A stretch of DNA of 64,000 bases, from assembly GCA_023137315.1 (NCBI GenBank), contig JAGLPP010000087.1, positions 1 to 64,000 of the forward strand, read 5' to 3'. The DNA is from Bacteriovoracaceae bacterium. Its GTDB lineage: Bacteria > Bdellovibrionota > Bacteriovoracia > Bacteriovoracales > Bacteriovoracaceae. The translations under genes were made by a program, and so were the position numbers. Every line of letters begins with the position of its first letter. Positions within the stretch are counted from its first letter, which is position 1. The notes under the pieces are model-generated. The model did not search any database, was not told where the DNA came from, and saw only the letters and a list, made by a program, of their open reading frames with translations. Positions 25,844 to 34,682 of the stretch are shown here, piece by piece.

Positions 25844-26473
25844 ATGCCCATAGACAAATTTCCAAGTGTTGAAAATGCCACAGAGGACGGTATTGTGGCC
25901 ATCGGTGGAGATCTTGCAATTGAATCCATTCTACTGGCATATTCGCAGGGAATTTTTCCATGGCCAATAAATGAACAGTATCCGATAGCATGGTTTTCCC
26001 CTGACCCGAGGGGAATTTTGGAATACGACAGACTCCACATTTCCAAAAGCATGCAAAAACTTATCAAAAAAAAACATTTTGAATTTGCCATCAACCGCAA
26101 TTTCAAGGAAGTAATCTATCAATGTGCCCACGGTCGACCCGATCAAAGCGCAACCTGGATAACAGAAGCTCTCATGGATGCCTACATAAAACTTCACAAC
26201 AGAGGATACGCCTACTCCGCCGAAACATACCACAACGGAAAACTTTGTGGTGGTCTATATGGATTCTGTAACGGACACATCATTTCCGGTGAATCCATGT
26301 TTTATCATGAATCAAACGCATCCAAATTTGCCCTTATAAACCTTATGAAATACCTTCATTCAAAAGGAATCAACTGGATAGACACCCAAATGATCACTTC
26401 TGTGGTGAAAAATCTTGGAGGAAGGGAGATTCCACGCACTGATTTTTTAAAAAAACTTAAAAATGCCATGTGA
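25844..26473 (+). CDS. aat: Leucyl/phenylalanyl-tRNA--protein transferase
   Basis: 209-aa cytosolic enzyme that transfers Leu or Phe from tRNA to proteins with N-terminal Lys or Arg, marking them for ClpAP through the N-degron pathway. Hallmarks are the N-terminal GGDL, YSQGIFPWP, WFSPDPRGIL, the GNAT-like core with TWITEALMDAY, GLYGFCNGHIISGESMF and the closing WIDTQMITSV. CGGAGG lies eight bases before the ATG. It follows the hydroxyacid dehydrogenase gene closely, and the downstream outer-membrane gene starts 43 bases later from its own promoter-like box. Confidence 0.96.
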   Translation: MPIDKFPSVENATEDGIVAIGGDLAIESILLAYSQGIFPWPINEQYPIAWFSPDPRGILEYDRLHISKSMQKLIKKKHFEFAINRNFKEVIYQCAHGRPDQSATWITEALMDAYIKLHNRGYAYSAETYHNGKLCGGLYGFCNGHIISGESMFYHESNASKFALINLMKYLHSKGINWIDTQMITSVVKNLGGREIPRTDFLKKLKNAM

Positions 26474-26502
26474 CTCATGTAGTACCCATGAATTTTTTTT
26501 GA

Positions 26503-26508
26503 TACAAT
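26503..26508 (+). promoter_or_regulatory. Candidate -10 box of leaderless type
   Basis: TACAAT, preceded by an eight-T tract and GA, ends eight bases before the ATG at 26517. This is the same layout as at 14318, and no Shine-Dalgarno sequence is present. Confidence 0.35.
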
Positions 26509-26516
26509 TTTCATGT

Positions 26517-27158
26517 ATGAAACTTAATTTGAAGATTGCTATCGCTATATTCATAATTGTTATCGCCATTGCCTTTGCGGCCACGAATGAAGTTTGTGCA
26601 TTTTCCATGGTTCCTGCCCCATCCCACATCCATACGAGGGAACAAATATCCATGAGTTACGGTGTCTTTGAACCTGGAAATAACTGGGTTGCCTCAAGCG
26701 GTGTTGTCAACGAAACAGGTGAGGAGACAAAAGTCCTCGGAAGACAGGTAAAAATAAGATACGAGGATTATAACTGGGATTTTGTGGATTTCAGATTCGG
26801 TGTCGACATGCAATCAATTGATGATGACAATTTGACATTCCAAAGTACATTGCTCGTTATTGAATTTTGCGACAATTTCTGGCGTTCAAAAAAACATCGC
26901 CTAATCAGCGTTGGAACACTGGCTTATTCACCGTACACCATCATTACGGCCGGCCATGAAACTCTCAGGGGAACATCCTATAAATACGAACTTGGTTTTG
27001 AATATGCGTATGCCATGTACAAAAACTGGTCGTTCAAGGCGCAAACAAGCTATCAGTATCACAAATTAAACAACTTCCAGACGACGGATGTTTTCGATCC
27101 AAGCTATATGGTGATAAGAGGTTTGGGATTTTCCGCAGGAATCAATTACATTTTTTAA
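26517..27158 (+). CDS. Probable outer-membrane beta-barrel protein
   Basis: 213-aa exported protein. The signal peptide is strongly hydrophobic (Ile/Ala-rich residues 5-24, ending VCA before FSMVP). The mature chain is made of about eight aromatic-rich strands with alternating polarity, such as YKYELGFEYAYAMY and NWSFKAQTSYQYH, and ends in Tyr-Ile-Phe, the C-terminal signature of barrels inserted by the BAM complex. No named family is recognised. The frame opens at 26463 inside the end of aat, but the ATG at 26517 gives the signal peptide and fits the upstream -10 box. It is convergent with the exported protein gene at 27166. Confidence 0.72.
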   Translation: MKLNLKIAIAIFIIVIAIAFAATNEVCAFSMVPAPSHIHTREQISMSYGVFEPGNNWVASSGVVNETGEETKVLGRQVKIRYEDYNWDFVDFRFGVDMQSIDDDNLTFQSTLLVIEFCDNFWRSKKHRLISVGTLAYSPYTIITAGHETLRGTSYKYELGFEYAYAMYKNWSFKAQTSYQYHKLNNFQTTDVFDPSYMVIRGLGFSAGINYIF

Positions 27159-27165
27159 GAACCCA

Positions 27166-28668
27166 TCAAAATTTTTCAAAAGAGTACGAACGAGGGTCAT
27201 TGGAACAGTTTGATATAAAAATCCGTGATCTTTTCCCAATATGTTCATCTCCAAATCCGGGCATGTACGGTAGATATGTGCTCCGGTTCTTTTTTAAATC
27301 AATATTTTTAAATACTTCCTTTTCCCCTGAATAAATAGTTCCACCACTATCGTTAACAATCATTGCCTCAACAGTACATCCAAGCAGCGTTTTTTCCTTG
27401 CTCTTTAAAACAAGGTAATCAATTTCACTCATCTCGTTCTCATGATTTATAATACGCAACTCAAATCCTGGATCATTTGGTATATATAGACGATCCCTGA
27501 AATCCTCAGACATATCCAGATACGTGGACGGTGAAAGATTCATGACCGGATCTGAGACAAATCCCTTCCACTCTTTCTTTCGAACAATGTCGGCAAGGTC
27601 TTTACCAAAAGAGCCGCCTTTTTTGTTTGCCCACTGTTTTTGAGTTTGATTAATACCCCATCTACTTAAAACATTACTTCCAAGTGCCTCAATCCTACCG
27701 ATCATACTTGAAGAGAATTCACCTGTTACATATCCATAAAGCATCATTCCAAACAAGTGGTACCAAGACCCAAACAGATCACAATTGTAGTTCCATCCAC
27801 TGACATATGATCTTAGTCTCTGGGTGACGGGAAGTTTTTCACGGTTTGGTATTAGGAAATTTTTAGCAAGAACATTTTCAATTGTTAATAATGTTAAATA
27901 AACATCCCCTTTATTTAACTGATAAGATTTTCTGAAAATATCATGAAGCATTAAACTACCCTTTGGCTTGACTAACATCCACTCTATCAACGGTCTTTCC
28001 TGCCCCGTGGTCATATAGATCCACGTAAGACCACCGGCAAGAGCAACAAGTATTTTTTCGAATTTGAATACAACATCCAGACCAAATTTTTCATCTTCAT
28101 AAACTGCATCACTCCATCGATGGGGTGTACCATATTTGGGAACAATTCCGTTTTGAAGCTCATCCACCAGAACCTGGGTCATCATTTTTTTAAATCCTTC
28201 ACGATTGAAAGGATTATCCCTTCCCTGTATAGAAAGTTGCCTGTTTTTTAAAAATACTACCAATCTTCTTTTTTGATGGTCATCAATATCGGTTCTGGCA
28301 TTAACTTCATTAATAGTGAATTCCAGATCATTATCGACGGGATGTGGATATTCCTGGTCAGCAAACGGGTCATCAAGTTCCCAATCTTCCAGTATGTCCG
28401 TATTAATGTCCATCTCGTTACCAATTAATACCCCGAAGAGATTCTTGAAAATATTATAAGTTCGATGATAAAGGGCATAATCGCCAGTGGGGTCTACATA
28501 TTTTAGTTCTTTCTGTCTGTATTCATAACATTTCTTAACGTCGCGCTTGTAATTTTTTTTAGCTATTTGCAACTCTTTCATTTGTTTTTCAAGCGGCATC
28601 GAATATCCGCATTGAAAATTCAATGCAAAAAAGATAACTGTAACAATCATATAAATTGACTTCTGCAA
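27166..28668 (-). CDS. Exported protein of unknown function
   Basis: 500-aa product starting at a TTG at 28668, six bases after AAGGAG. The signal sequence (hydrophobic residues 4-20) ends CGYS. The mature chain starts with a charged helical stretch (LEKQMKELQIAKKNYKRDVKK); the middle part is mixed, with Trp- and Tyr-rich segments such as GLTWIYMTTGQERPLIEW; the last ~130 residues look beta-rich. No known domain. It resembles the other large lysine-rich exported proteins of this window in style only. About 190 bp of AT-rich DNA without a clear promoter separates it from the divergent pseudouridine synthase gene. Confidence 0.68.
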   Translation of the reverse strand: MQKSIYMIVTVIFFALNFQCGYSMPLEKQMKELQIAKKNYKRDVKKCYEYRQKELKYVDPTGDYALYHRTYNIFKNLFGVLIGNEMDINTDILEDWELDDPFADQEYPHPVDNDLEFTINEVNARTDIDDHQKRRLVVFLKNRQLSIQGRDNPFNREGFKKMMTQVLVDELQNGIVPKYGTPHRWSDAVYEDEKFGLDVVFKFEKILVALAGGLTWIYMTTGQERPLIEWMLVKPKGSLMLHDIFRKSYQLNKGDVYLTLLTIENVLAKNFLIPNREKLPVTQRLRSYVSGWNYNCDLFGSWYHLFGMMLYGYVTGEFSSSMIGRIEALGSNVLSRWGINQTQKQWANKKGGSFGKDLADIVRKKEWKGFVSDPVMNLSPSTYLDMSEDFRDRLYIPNDPGFELRIINHENEMSEIDYLVLKSKEKTLLGCTVEAMIVNDSGGTIYSGEKEVFKNIDLKKNRSTYLPYMPGFGDEHIGKRSRIFISNCSNDPRSYSFEKF

Positions 28669-28859
28669 ACAAGACTCCTTAAAGGTTTAAAATTGCAATT
28701 TAACGGCCATGATTATGTCGAATATTCAAGTAATTACATGAACATGATGTAAATAATTGTCAAATATTTAGACGATTGCCAGGCCACATACCGTCAAGAC
28801 CCGAAAATCGAAAGATAAAACGCTATATATGTTTTAATATTTATAGTAAGAATTAGATT

Positions 28860-29777
28860 ATGATTTACACAATTAAAGACGACACTACCGCTCTAAATTT
28901 TATTTGCCGGATAAATAAAGGCATTTCGAAAAGTGGAGCTAAAAAGATTATTAAATACTCAACGATTACTTGCGATGGGGAGAAGATTAAAGTTATTCCT
29001 TCGACCATGTTCAAGCAAGGACAAAAAATTGAGATATCGAAGAATACTGCAAATCAAAAAGCCAAAGCTCATCCTGATAAAAAACATCCTATTGTGATTA
29101 AATATGAAGATGAATATATTCTGGTTGCGATAAAACCAGCGAGTCTTCTCTCCTGTAAAAATAAAACACAGACTGGTGTTTCATTCGATAAAATGCTGGA
29201 AGCTTTTGTGTCGAAGAGAGATCACAAAAAAACATTTCTGTGGATTGTACATCGAATTGATCGGGAAGTTGAAGGCCTTTTGATTTTTGCCAAATCGGAA
29301 AAACTGCAGCAGAAAATTAAAGATAATTGGAGCAGTGTTACCAAAAGATATCTGGCCCTGACTGAAAACAGACCACCTTTAAAAACTGGCAAAATCGAAA
29401 GCTGGTTAAAAGATGATTTTAAACACAAGATGATTGTGTCTAAAACAGAGATTAAGGATTATGTTTTTGCCATTACAGAATATAAATATTTAAAAAGTTT
29501 TGGCAAACATCATCTCCTTGAGATTGTTTTACATACAGGAAAGAAAAATCAAATCAGAGCTCAACTTGGTTCAATCAATTGTCCAATTGTTGGAGATCGT
29601 CAGTATGGCGCAGATAATTCTGTCGTCAGACAAATACGACTGGTTGCTTATCAACTTGAGTTTGCTCACCCCATTACAGGGAAAAATATTTCGCTGAAAT
29701 ATTTACCAAAACCAGGTTTTTATGCACCTTCTAAAAATAATGATGAGAATTATAAAATATGGACGTATAAGGGATGA
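28860..29777 (+). CDS. RluA-family RNA pseudouridine synthase with S4 domain
   Basis: 305-aa enzyme that isomerises uridine to pseudouridine in rRNA or tRNA; the exact target cannot be told. An N-terminal S4-like RNA-binding segment covers residues ~10-60 (SKSGAKKIIKYSTI). The catalytic core has HRIDREVEGLLIFAK, with catalytic Asp134, in place of the usual HRLDxxTSG, and the second signature GKKNQIRAQLG with PIVGDRQYG. The motif I changes (EVEG for TSG, KKN for RTH) are less typical but keep the key Asp and Arg. The gene is more AT-rich than its neighbours, which could mean transfer. A TATAGT box lies about 13 bases upstream; no strong Shine-Dalgarno sequence is seen. Confidence 0.88.
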   Translation: MIYTIKDDTTALNFICRINKGISKSGAKKIIKYSTITCDGEKIKVIPSTMFKQGQKIEISKNTANQKAKAHPDKKHPIVIKYEDEYILVAIKPASLLSCKNKTQTGVSFDKMLEAFVSKRDHKKTFLWIVHRIDREVEGLLIFAKSEKLQQKIKDNWSSVTKRYLALTENRPPLKTGKIESWLKDDFKHKMIVSKTEIKDYVFAITEYKYLKSFGKHHLLEIVLHTGKKNQIRAQLGSINCPIVGDRQYGADNSVVRQIRLVAYQLEFAHPITGKNISLKYLPKPGFYAPSKNNDENYKIWTYKG

Positions 29778-29817
29778 TTATAAAAAACGATCTTATCTTA
29801 ATTGAATCCAATCTTTC

Positions 29818-31383
29818 TTATTTCATATTGGAACTTTTTTTTGTCAGGATAAATGTCACACAGTTCCTGTAAGGCGGAAACGCCATATAGTCTGAAATTG
29901 TAAAATGCTCAAAAAAATAATTCATCTCACTCCTATCAGGAATGCATCCACAAAAGGCATATCGCATTTTGCAAACTGTTCCGTCCTTGGTTGTTTCATC
30001 GACAAATTTCTGCAATTCATCCATATCGTGATATTTAGATGGATATATCCCGCCCATCCCAAATCTTTTCAAAAAGTACCTAAAATGCCAGTCTGGATTG
30101 CATGGATTATATATATAATCGTTTTTTTTATTTTTATTATACATTGTCTTGATGTAGCTAAAAAAATTCAAATATGGCGTTTTTACCGTTCTCCAGTAGG
30201 TATTAATATTAAAAACAAAATGACTCACAAAAAATACGACAAGAAATCCAAACATTGCATTTCTTATCCAGCTCTTTTTTATTTGCATCAGAATTATTGA
30301 CATAAAAAGATAGTAGGAAGGAAGGGTGAACAGCAGATATCTTTCCCGGAATATATTTCTGGAAAACAACACATTTATAATAATAAACACCACTACTGGA
30401 ACAACAATCATTAACAGTGGAACAAGCAATCTATACCGCATAAAATTTTTAAAAGATTCCCTGTCACGGCCAACAAGTAGAGTAATAATCAAAATAGCAA
30501 TATAGACCAGAAAGATCAAATAAACATACTTCGACTCAATGTACTGATTCCCGATATGCCAATAGGTATGAAAGGAGAACGAAAAAAATATCATCCTTTG
30601 TAAATAGTCATATGTTTGCGGCAATTGTCCCGAAACGTTGGAAAATTCATAACTGTATTTCACAATGGCCTCATAAATTCTTGGAATATTCACGGCCATC
30701 AGAAGAAATAAAAAAAACAGTACGTACCTGCTTCTTTTGAATTTCAGAGGGTTCCTAAGGATATAATAAAGAAAAAACACAAATAGAACCAGCAGATTAA
30801 GCCTGTCAACAAGAAGCAACAGGAAAACCACGGCCAGATTCAAAAGAAGCATCTTTTTGTTGATTTTCAAACTGGAAAAAATATTTTTTTCCATCCTCAT
30901 CAGGATCAAAACGAGAATCAATGATGTAAACACAGAAAGCGAGTATCCCCTTGCTTCCTGTGCGTAATAGATTCCGGCACCTGAAAACGCCCAAAGCGTT
31001 GTTGTCATTAACGATGTTTTCCTGCAATAGCTGACAAGATATGAATAACAATACACAAGGTATAGCGAGATTATCCCGAATATTGCGGACGGAATCCTTG
31101 CATAAAATTCATCAATCTCCGTAAAGTAGGATATAAAATGAAGAATAAAATAGTATCCATGGGAATGCAGATTTTTTCGACGTAACATCTCATCCAAAAA
31201 AACACCAAAACTTTTATCAATGGCAAGTGTCACACATTCAAGTTCATCAAACCACAATGACTGAAAGCCAAGATTATACAGACGAAAAGCAGCTCCCAGG
31301 ATCATTACTAAAACAAGATACCTGTTTTCCAAAATCAAATTTTTTATTTTCAAATACATATCATATGCATTGTCCACTATCAC
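29818..31383 (-). CDS. GT-C glycosyltransferase (PMT/ArnT-like, family 39/83 type)
   Basis: 521-aa integral membrane protein with 10-12 predicted helices. The first periplasmic loop carries QSLWFDELE, the acidic Asp46/Glu47 pair shared by protein mannosyltransferases and ArnT, which use polyprenyl-phosphate sugars as donors. RIPSAIFGIISLYLVY and AQEARGYSLSVF are also typical. A soluble C-terminal domain of ~110 residues contains several cysteines. The acceptor (protein, lipid A or another glycan) is unknown. The start is GTG at 31383, overlapping the stop of the preceding 736-aa exported protein as GTGA, so the two are coupled; the exported protein might be its substrate or partner. Confidence 0.85.
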   Translation of the reverse strand: MIVDNAYDMYLKIKNLILENRYLVLVMILGAAFRLYNLGFQSLWFDELECVTLAIDKSFGVFLDEMLRRKNLHSHGYYFILHFISYFTEIDEFYARIPSAIFGIISLYLVYCYSYLVSYCRKTSLMTTTLWAFSGAGIYYAQEARGYSLSVFTSLILVLILMRMEKNIFSSLKINKKMLLLNLAVVFLLLLVDRLNLLVLFVFFLYYILRNPLKFKRSRYVLFFLFLLMAVNIPRIYEAIVKYSYEFSNVSGQLPQTYDYLQRMIFFSFSFHTYWHIGNQYIESKYVYLIFLVYIAILIITLLVGRDRESFKNFMRYRLLVPLLMIVVPVVVFIIINVLFSRNIFRERYLLFTLPSYYLFMSIILMQIKKSWIRNAMFGFLVVFFVSHFVFNINTYWRTVKTPYLNFFSYIKTMYNKNKKNDYIYNPCNPDWHFRYFLKRFGMGGIYPSKYHDMDELQKFVDETTKDGTVCKMRYAFCGCIPDRSEMNYFFEHFTISDYMAFPPYRNCVTFILTKKSSNMK

Positions 31384-33590
31384 TCATCAACAGACAACGA
31401 TGTTGACGCAATTTTCCTCATGCTGTTATCACGCAAAAAATTATCAACGACTCCAAACCCTCTGAACAATCCCTCGTTGTAATTAGTAACAAACGACAAG
31501 CCAGATGCTGTTGTTGCACGAAACTTTCCGTGGGTGAAGACGTTTTCCTTTCCGAAAAAATTCACCAGATGACTTCTGTTTTTTACGTATTTATTCATGG
31601 AACGCAAAAACCCCTTAAGCTCCCACATTGGAAGTTCCTGCCTTCTCTCTCTGACAGTTTTCACACTCCCCTTTAGAATACATTTCTTAAAACTCTTTTT
31701 TCTTTTCCACCACCCGGCCTTTTTTGATTTTTTTCTGCAAAATTCACTATACTGCGCACTTACATTTTTTCTCGTAAACGCAAATACATACTTTCCCCAA
31801 CTGCGCAGCACTTTCCTTTGACACTTCTTCTCCTTGATTTCCCTGCTTACTCTTGTAAAAATATTTCTCTTCTTTCTTTTTGGAATTTCACAAAGATTGT
31901 CGATAAAATCCCTAACCTTGGACTGCGAGAGATCGTTCAAATACTGGATGGCCGCCAAATTCAGATTCGCCTTGATATTGATATTCATCGGTCCTCTGAG
32001 TTGATTCTCATTCACCCAGGAGGTAATCTGCGGATCAACTTCTGCATACATTCCGAGCAGATTCAAGGCCTTGGTCTTGAACGACCTGGAACCCCTTGTA
32101 TGCGTACGCTTGACAAAATAATCCGTCTCCAGAGAGGCTGAAAACTTTTCTTTTCCATCACTTTTTAATTTGAGAATTTCACGGTTCTTCATCAGTTCGC
32201 GCTCATTACGATATTCAACTCTAACGACCCTTTTATGACTGACTATACTTTGAAAAATCGCCTCTGTGTTAAAGAGGTTCTTTAATACTTTTGGTAAAAG
32301 TGTCTGCCAAATGCTTTGAACATAAATCAGATCCTCATAGTAGTGCTTAAAAAAGGTGGTTATCAATCCATCCCTGGTGATTTTCACCTGCTCAGTCTGC
32401 TTGTCTTTTTTTCCACCAAGAAGAAACAAAAGGTAACGCGATTGAACAATCTGCTTGATTCTTTGCTCCTCGGAAACCACATAGGGTTCGAGAAGATCAC
32501 CATCCGGACCTCGCCCCCTGATAGCGCGGGACACAGCCCTGGCCAGATTATCATCGGTTCGTATACTTTCAATGCCATCTTCGTCAAACTTCAAATAAAC
32601 CTTGTAAGCATCGGCCAGTTCATAACTGTAATCAAACGAAAGAAGCGTCAGCTTCAAAACGTAGAAAAAATCCGCCTTTAACTGGGCCGTTGCACCGACC
32701 TCGAGAGATTTCATCTTTTCGGACGAAATTCTCAAGACGTCGTCACTGTCACTGCTTTTTCGATCGTCATCACTCACCTTGTGAATGGTGGATGTCGCCA
32801 CTCTCTCGTATTCTGCAAGAACACCTGCCTGCGCCCAGACATTGACTGCTCCATTCAGGTAAACCGGAACGCTGACCAATCCACCGGCATTGCAACTGAA
32901 ATGATCCACCCTTTCAAGAAATTCATCAGGTTCAATATTGAGATACCCCCTGCCAATGAATTTCAAAAAACCAAAAAACAGCTTGTCAAATCTTGTAGTC
33001 AGTCCATCCAGATAAGAATCTGCAAAATGGGTGTAACGATAAATCCTCTTGAATTTTATTCCAGCAAAGGCGGCCAACTGCTTCTTGGTGATATCAATTA
33101 TCCCACTATCATCAAGATTGCTCAAAAACTTGCTCGCTTTTATCTCTATTAAAAGTTCATCTGTCACAATAAAGCGGGTATCATGAAACAGGTCGGGATC
33201 AATCTGCCTTCGAACTGCAATGGTGTAATCGCCATACGGTTTGTGCCAGTGAAAACCTGGCGTATTGAATCCTCCCACATTAAAGCCATTATCGAGAATA
33301 TTGTTAGCCTGCTCATGCCCAATGGCTTCATAATTCTCAAGATGATTCAAAATTTCCCGATAGAGCGGACTATCATCTCCAGGATCATGTTCATTTTGAT
33401 CGTTGGAACGTCTTTTGAAATGACGTCCGACATTTTTTGAGTCAGAGGAGTATTTCTCCCGAAGGTCATCGATATCTGTAATCTTAAATGAAGACAATTC
33501 GACTTCAGTGGCAAAAACATCGAAACTCAAAAAAATAAATGAAAAAAATAAAACAAAACCGGCAAAACCAATCAAGGTAAAACGCTTCAT
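31380..33590 (-). CDS. Large exported protein of unknown function, coupled to a glycosyltransferase
   Basis: 736-aa product with a classical signal peptide (MKR, hydrophobic core, VFA before TEVEL). No family recognised. Notable parts are an acidic/charged N-terminal quarter; a middle region with Tyr/Phe-rich stretches such as LKLTLLSFDYSYEL that looks beta-structured; and a very basic, Cys-containing C-terminal region (~560-680) rich in KKR clusters, for example KRKKRNIFTRVSREIKEKKC. AGGGGAG precedes the ATG. Its stop overlaps the start of the GT-C glycosyltransferase by four bases. A glycosylated surface or secreted protein is one possible reading, from the coupling only. Confidence 0.7.
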   Translation of the reverse strand: MKRFTLIGFAGFVLFFSFIFLSFDVFATEVELSSFKITDIDDLREKYSSDSKNVGRHFKRRSNDQNEHDPGDDSPLYREILNHLENYEAIGHEQANNILDNGFNVGGFNTPGFHWHKPYGDYTIAVRRQIDPDLFHDTRFIVTDELLIEIKASKFLSNLDDSGIIDITKKQLAAFAGIKFKRIYRYTHFADSYLDGLTTRFDKLFFGFLKFIGRGYLNIEPDEFLERVDHFSCNAGGLVSVPVYLNGAVNVWAQAGVLAEYERVATSTIHKVSDDDRKSSDSDDVLRISSEKMKSLEVGATAQLKADFFYVLKLTLLSFDYSYELADAYKVYLKFDEDGIESIRTDDNLARAVSRAIRGRGPDGDLLEPYVVSEEQRIKQIVQSRYLLFLLGGKKDKQTEQVKITRDGLITTFFKHYYEDLIYVQSIWQTLLPKVLKNLFNTEAIFQSIVSHKRVVRVEYRNERELMKNREILKLKSDGKEKFSASLETDYFVKRTHTRGSRSFKTKALNLLGMYAEVDPQITSWVNENQLRGPMNINIKANLNLAAIQYLNDLSQSKVRDFIDNLCEIPKRKKRNIFTRVSREIKEKKCQRKVLRSWGKYVFAFTRKNVSAQYSEFCRKKSKKAGWWKRKKSFKKCILKGSVKTVRERRQELPMWELKGFLRSMNKYVKNRSHLVNFFGKENVFTHGKFRATTASGLSFVTNYNEGLFRGFGVVDNFLRDNSMRKIASTSLSVDE

Positions 33591-33899
33591 GGGGTACTCC
33601 CCTGCTCACCGTTACCACTCAATTCTCACAACGTGCATCAACAACATGTAAATCGCCAATGGCAATTATCGGGAATCTTACAAGACTCCACATTATACCT
33701 TTTCGGATGCTGCGCCGCAATACTTGATTAAAAAAGAAGGTTTTTTAAGAAAATATTTTTTCATCCATAATTTCCAACACCTCTAACACATGTGCCAATA
33801 ATTAATTGCGATTTCCTTGAACAAATTTCAAAAAATATTAAATTTTTTACTGGTTCAGCAAGGCCACATTGCAGTACAATCCTAACCTGGGAGTAAAGA
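33591..33899. other. Intergenic region between divergent genes
   Basis: About 309 bp, AT-rich, no coding sequence seen. It contains a small AT-only hairpin (TTAAAAAA at 33728-33735 pairing with 33741-33748) and, for the plus-strand gene, a TACAAT at 33875-33880 followed by GGGAG at about 33890, the probable -10 box and ribosome binding site of the gene at 33900. Confidence 0.5.
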
Positions 33900-34682
33900 T
33901 TGAACATTCTTACAAGACATAAAAAAAATGCCGAAAACGGTTTCAAAAAGTTTACATTAAATCTTGAAACAATGACCGAACAAAAGCAAAAGGACATCCT
34001 TGAAATAGCTTTTCTCGAGGATCCTATCTATACCAGATGGATTATTCAAAATATTATTGATATTGACTACCTCCTGAAATTGGATGATTCCGACATACTG
34101 AAAATATACAAGACAATTCCACAACCGCTGGAGATGTTCTTGTACTCCTTCATCAATACCAAATGGGAAAAAACATTTCTGGAACAAAAATTTCCACACA
34201 ATTTAAAAAAACAATATCTTGAAGAAAAAAAACTTTCTGCTGAAAAAATCACAAAATCACAAAAAGACAGTGCAAGATTCGCTATAATCAAAAAGATAAG
34301 GGAATTTCAGGATAGCTGCGAAATCCCCAAATTCGACTGGAAGATACCAACACACAATATTGTTTCAGGTCTTCATATGAATCCTCCCAAAGAAGGGGAA
34401 TTCATCATCAAATACGACGAAGGAACAGTGGCCCTTCAAGGACAGTACAAGGCAAAATTACGCGAAGGTAATTGGAAACATTATTTCCCAACTGGAAGCA
34501 TAATGGCAGAAGGCAACTATGCGGATGGGGAAAAAACCGGAGAATGGACATTTTACTTTCCTTCCACTTCACTGAAGGCGGAAGGTTATTATGATGATAA
34601 TCTTAAAAACGGTGAATGGTTTGTATATGACAAATCAGGAAAAATGAAAATTGTCTTTTTTGAACGCGGCAAAATAATCTAA
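33900..34682 (+). CDS. FliG-like domain fused to YwqK/MORN-type repeats
   Basis: 260-aa soluble protein with two parts. Residues ~25-150 follow the helical pattern of the FliG C-terminal armadillo region: YLLKLDDSDILKIYKTI (cf. DDxxIQxILREV), a long amphipathic helix, then DSARFAIIKKIREFQDSCEI (cf. the AQxxIVxxIRxLxxxGEI end). Residues ~170-260 hold three or four YwqK-type repeats with the pattern G-x-W-x-x-Y/F-x-x-G-x-x-x-x-x-G-x-Y, for example REGNWKHYFPTGSIMAEGNY and KTGEWTFYFPSTSLKAEGYY. The start is TTG at 33900, six bases after GGGAG. The FliG likeness is weaker than for the protein at 22790-23233. Its 3' end overlaps the convergent flavoprotein gene. The function is unknown. Confidence 0.65.
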   Translation: MNILTRHKKNAENGFKKFTLNLETMTEQKQKDILEIAFLEDPIYTRWIIQNIIDIDYLLKLDDSDILKIYKTIPQPLEMFLYSFINTKWEKTFLEQKFPHNLKKQYLEEKKLSAEKITKSQKDSARFAIIKKIREFQDSCEIPKFDWKIPTHNIVSGLHMNPPKEGEFIIKYDEGTVALQGQYKAKLREGNWKHYFPTGSIMAEGNYADGEKTGEWTFYFPSTSLKAEGYYDDNLKNGEWFVYDKSGKMKIVFFERGKII

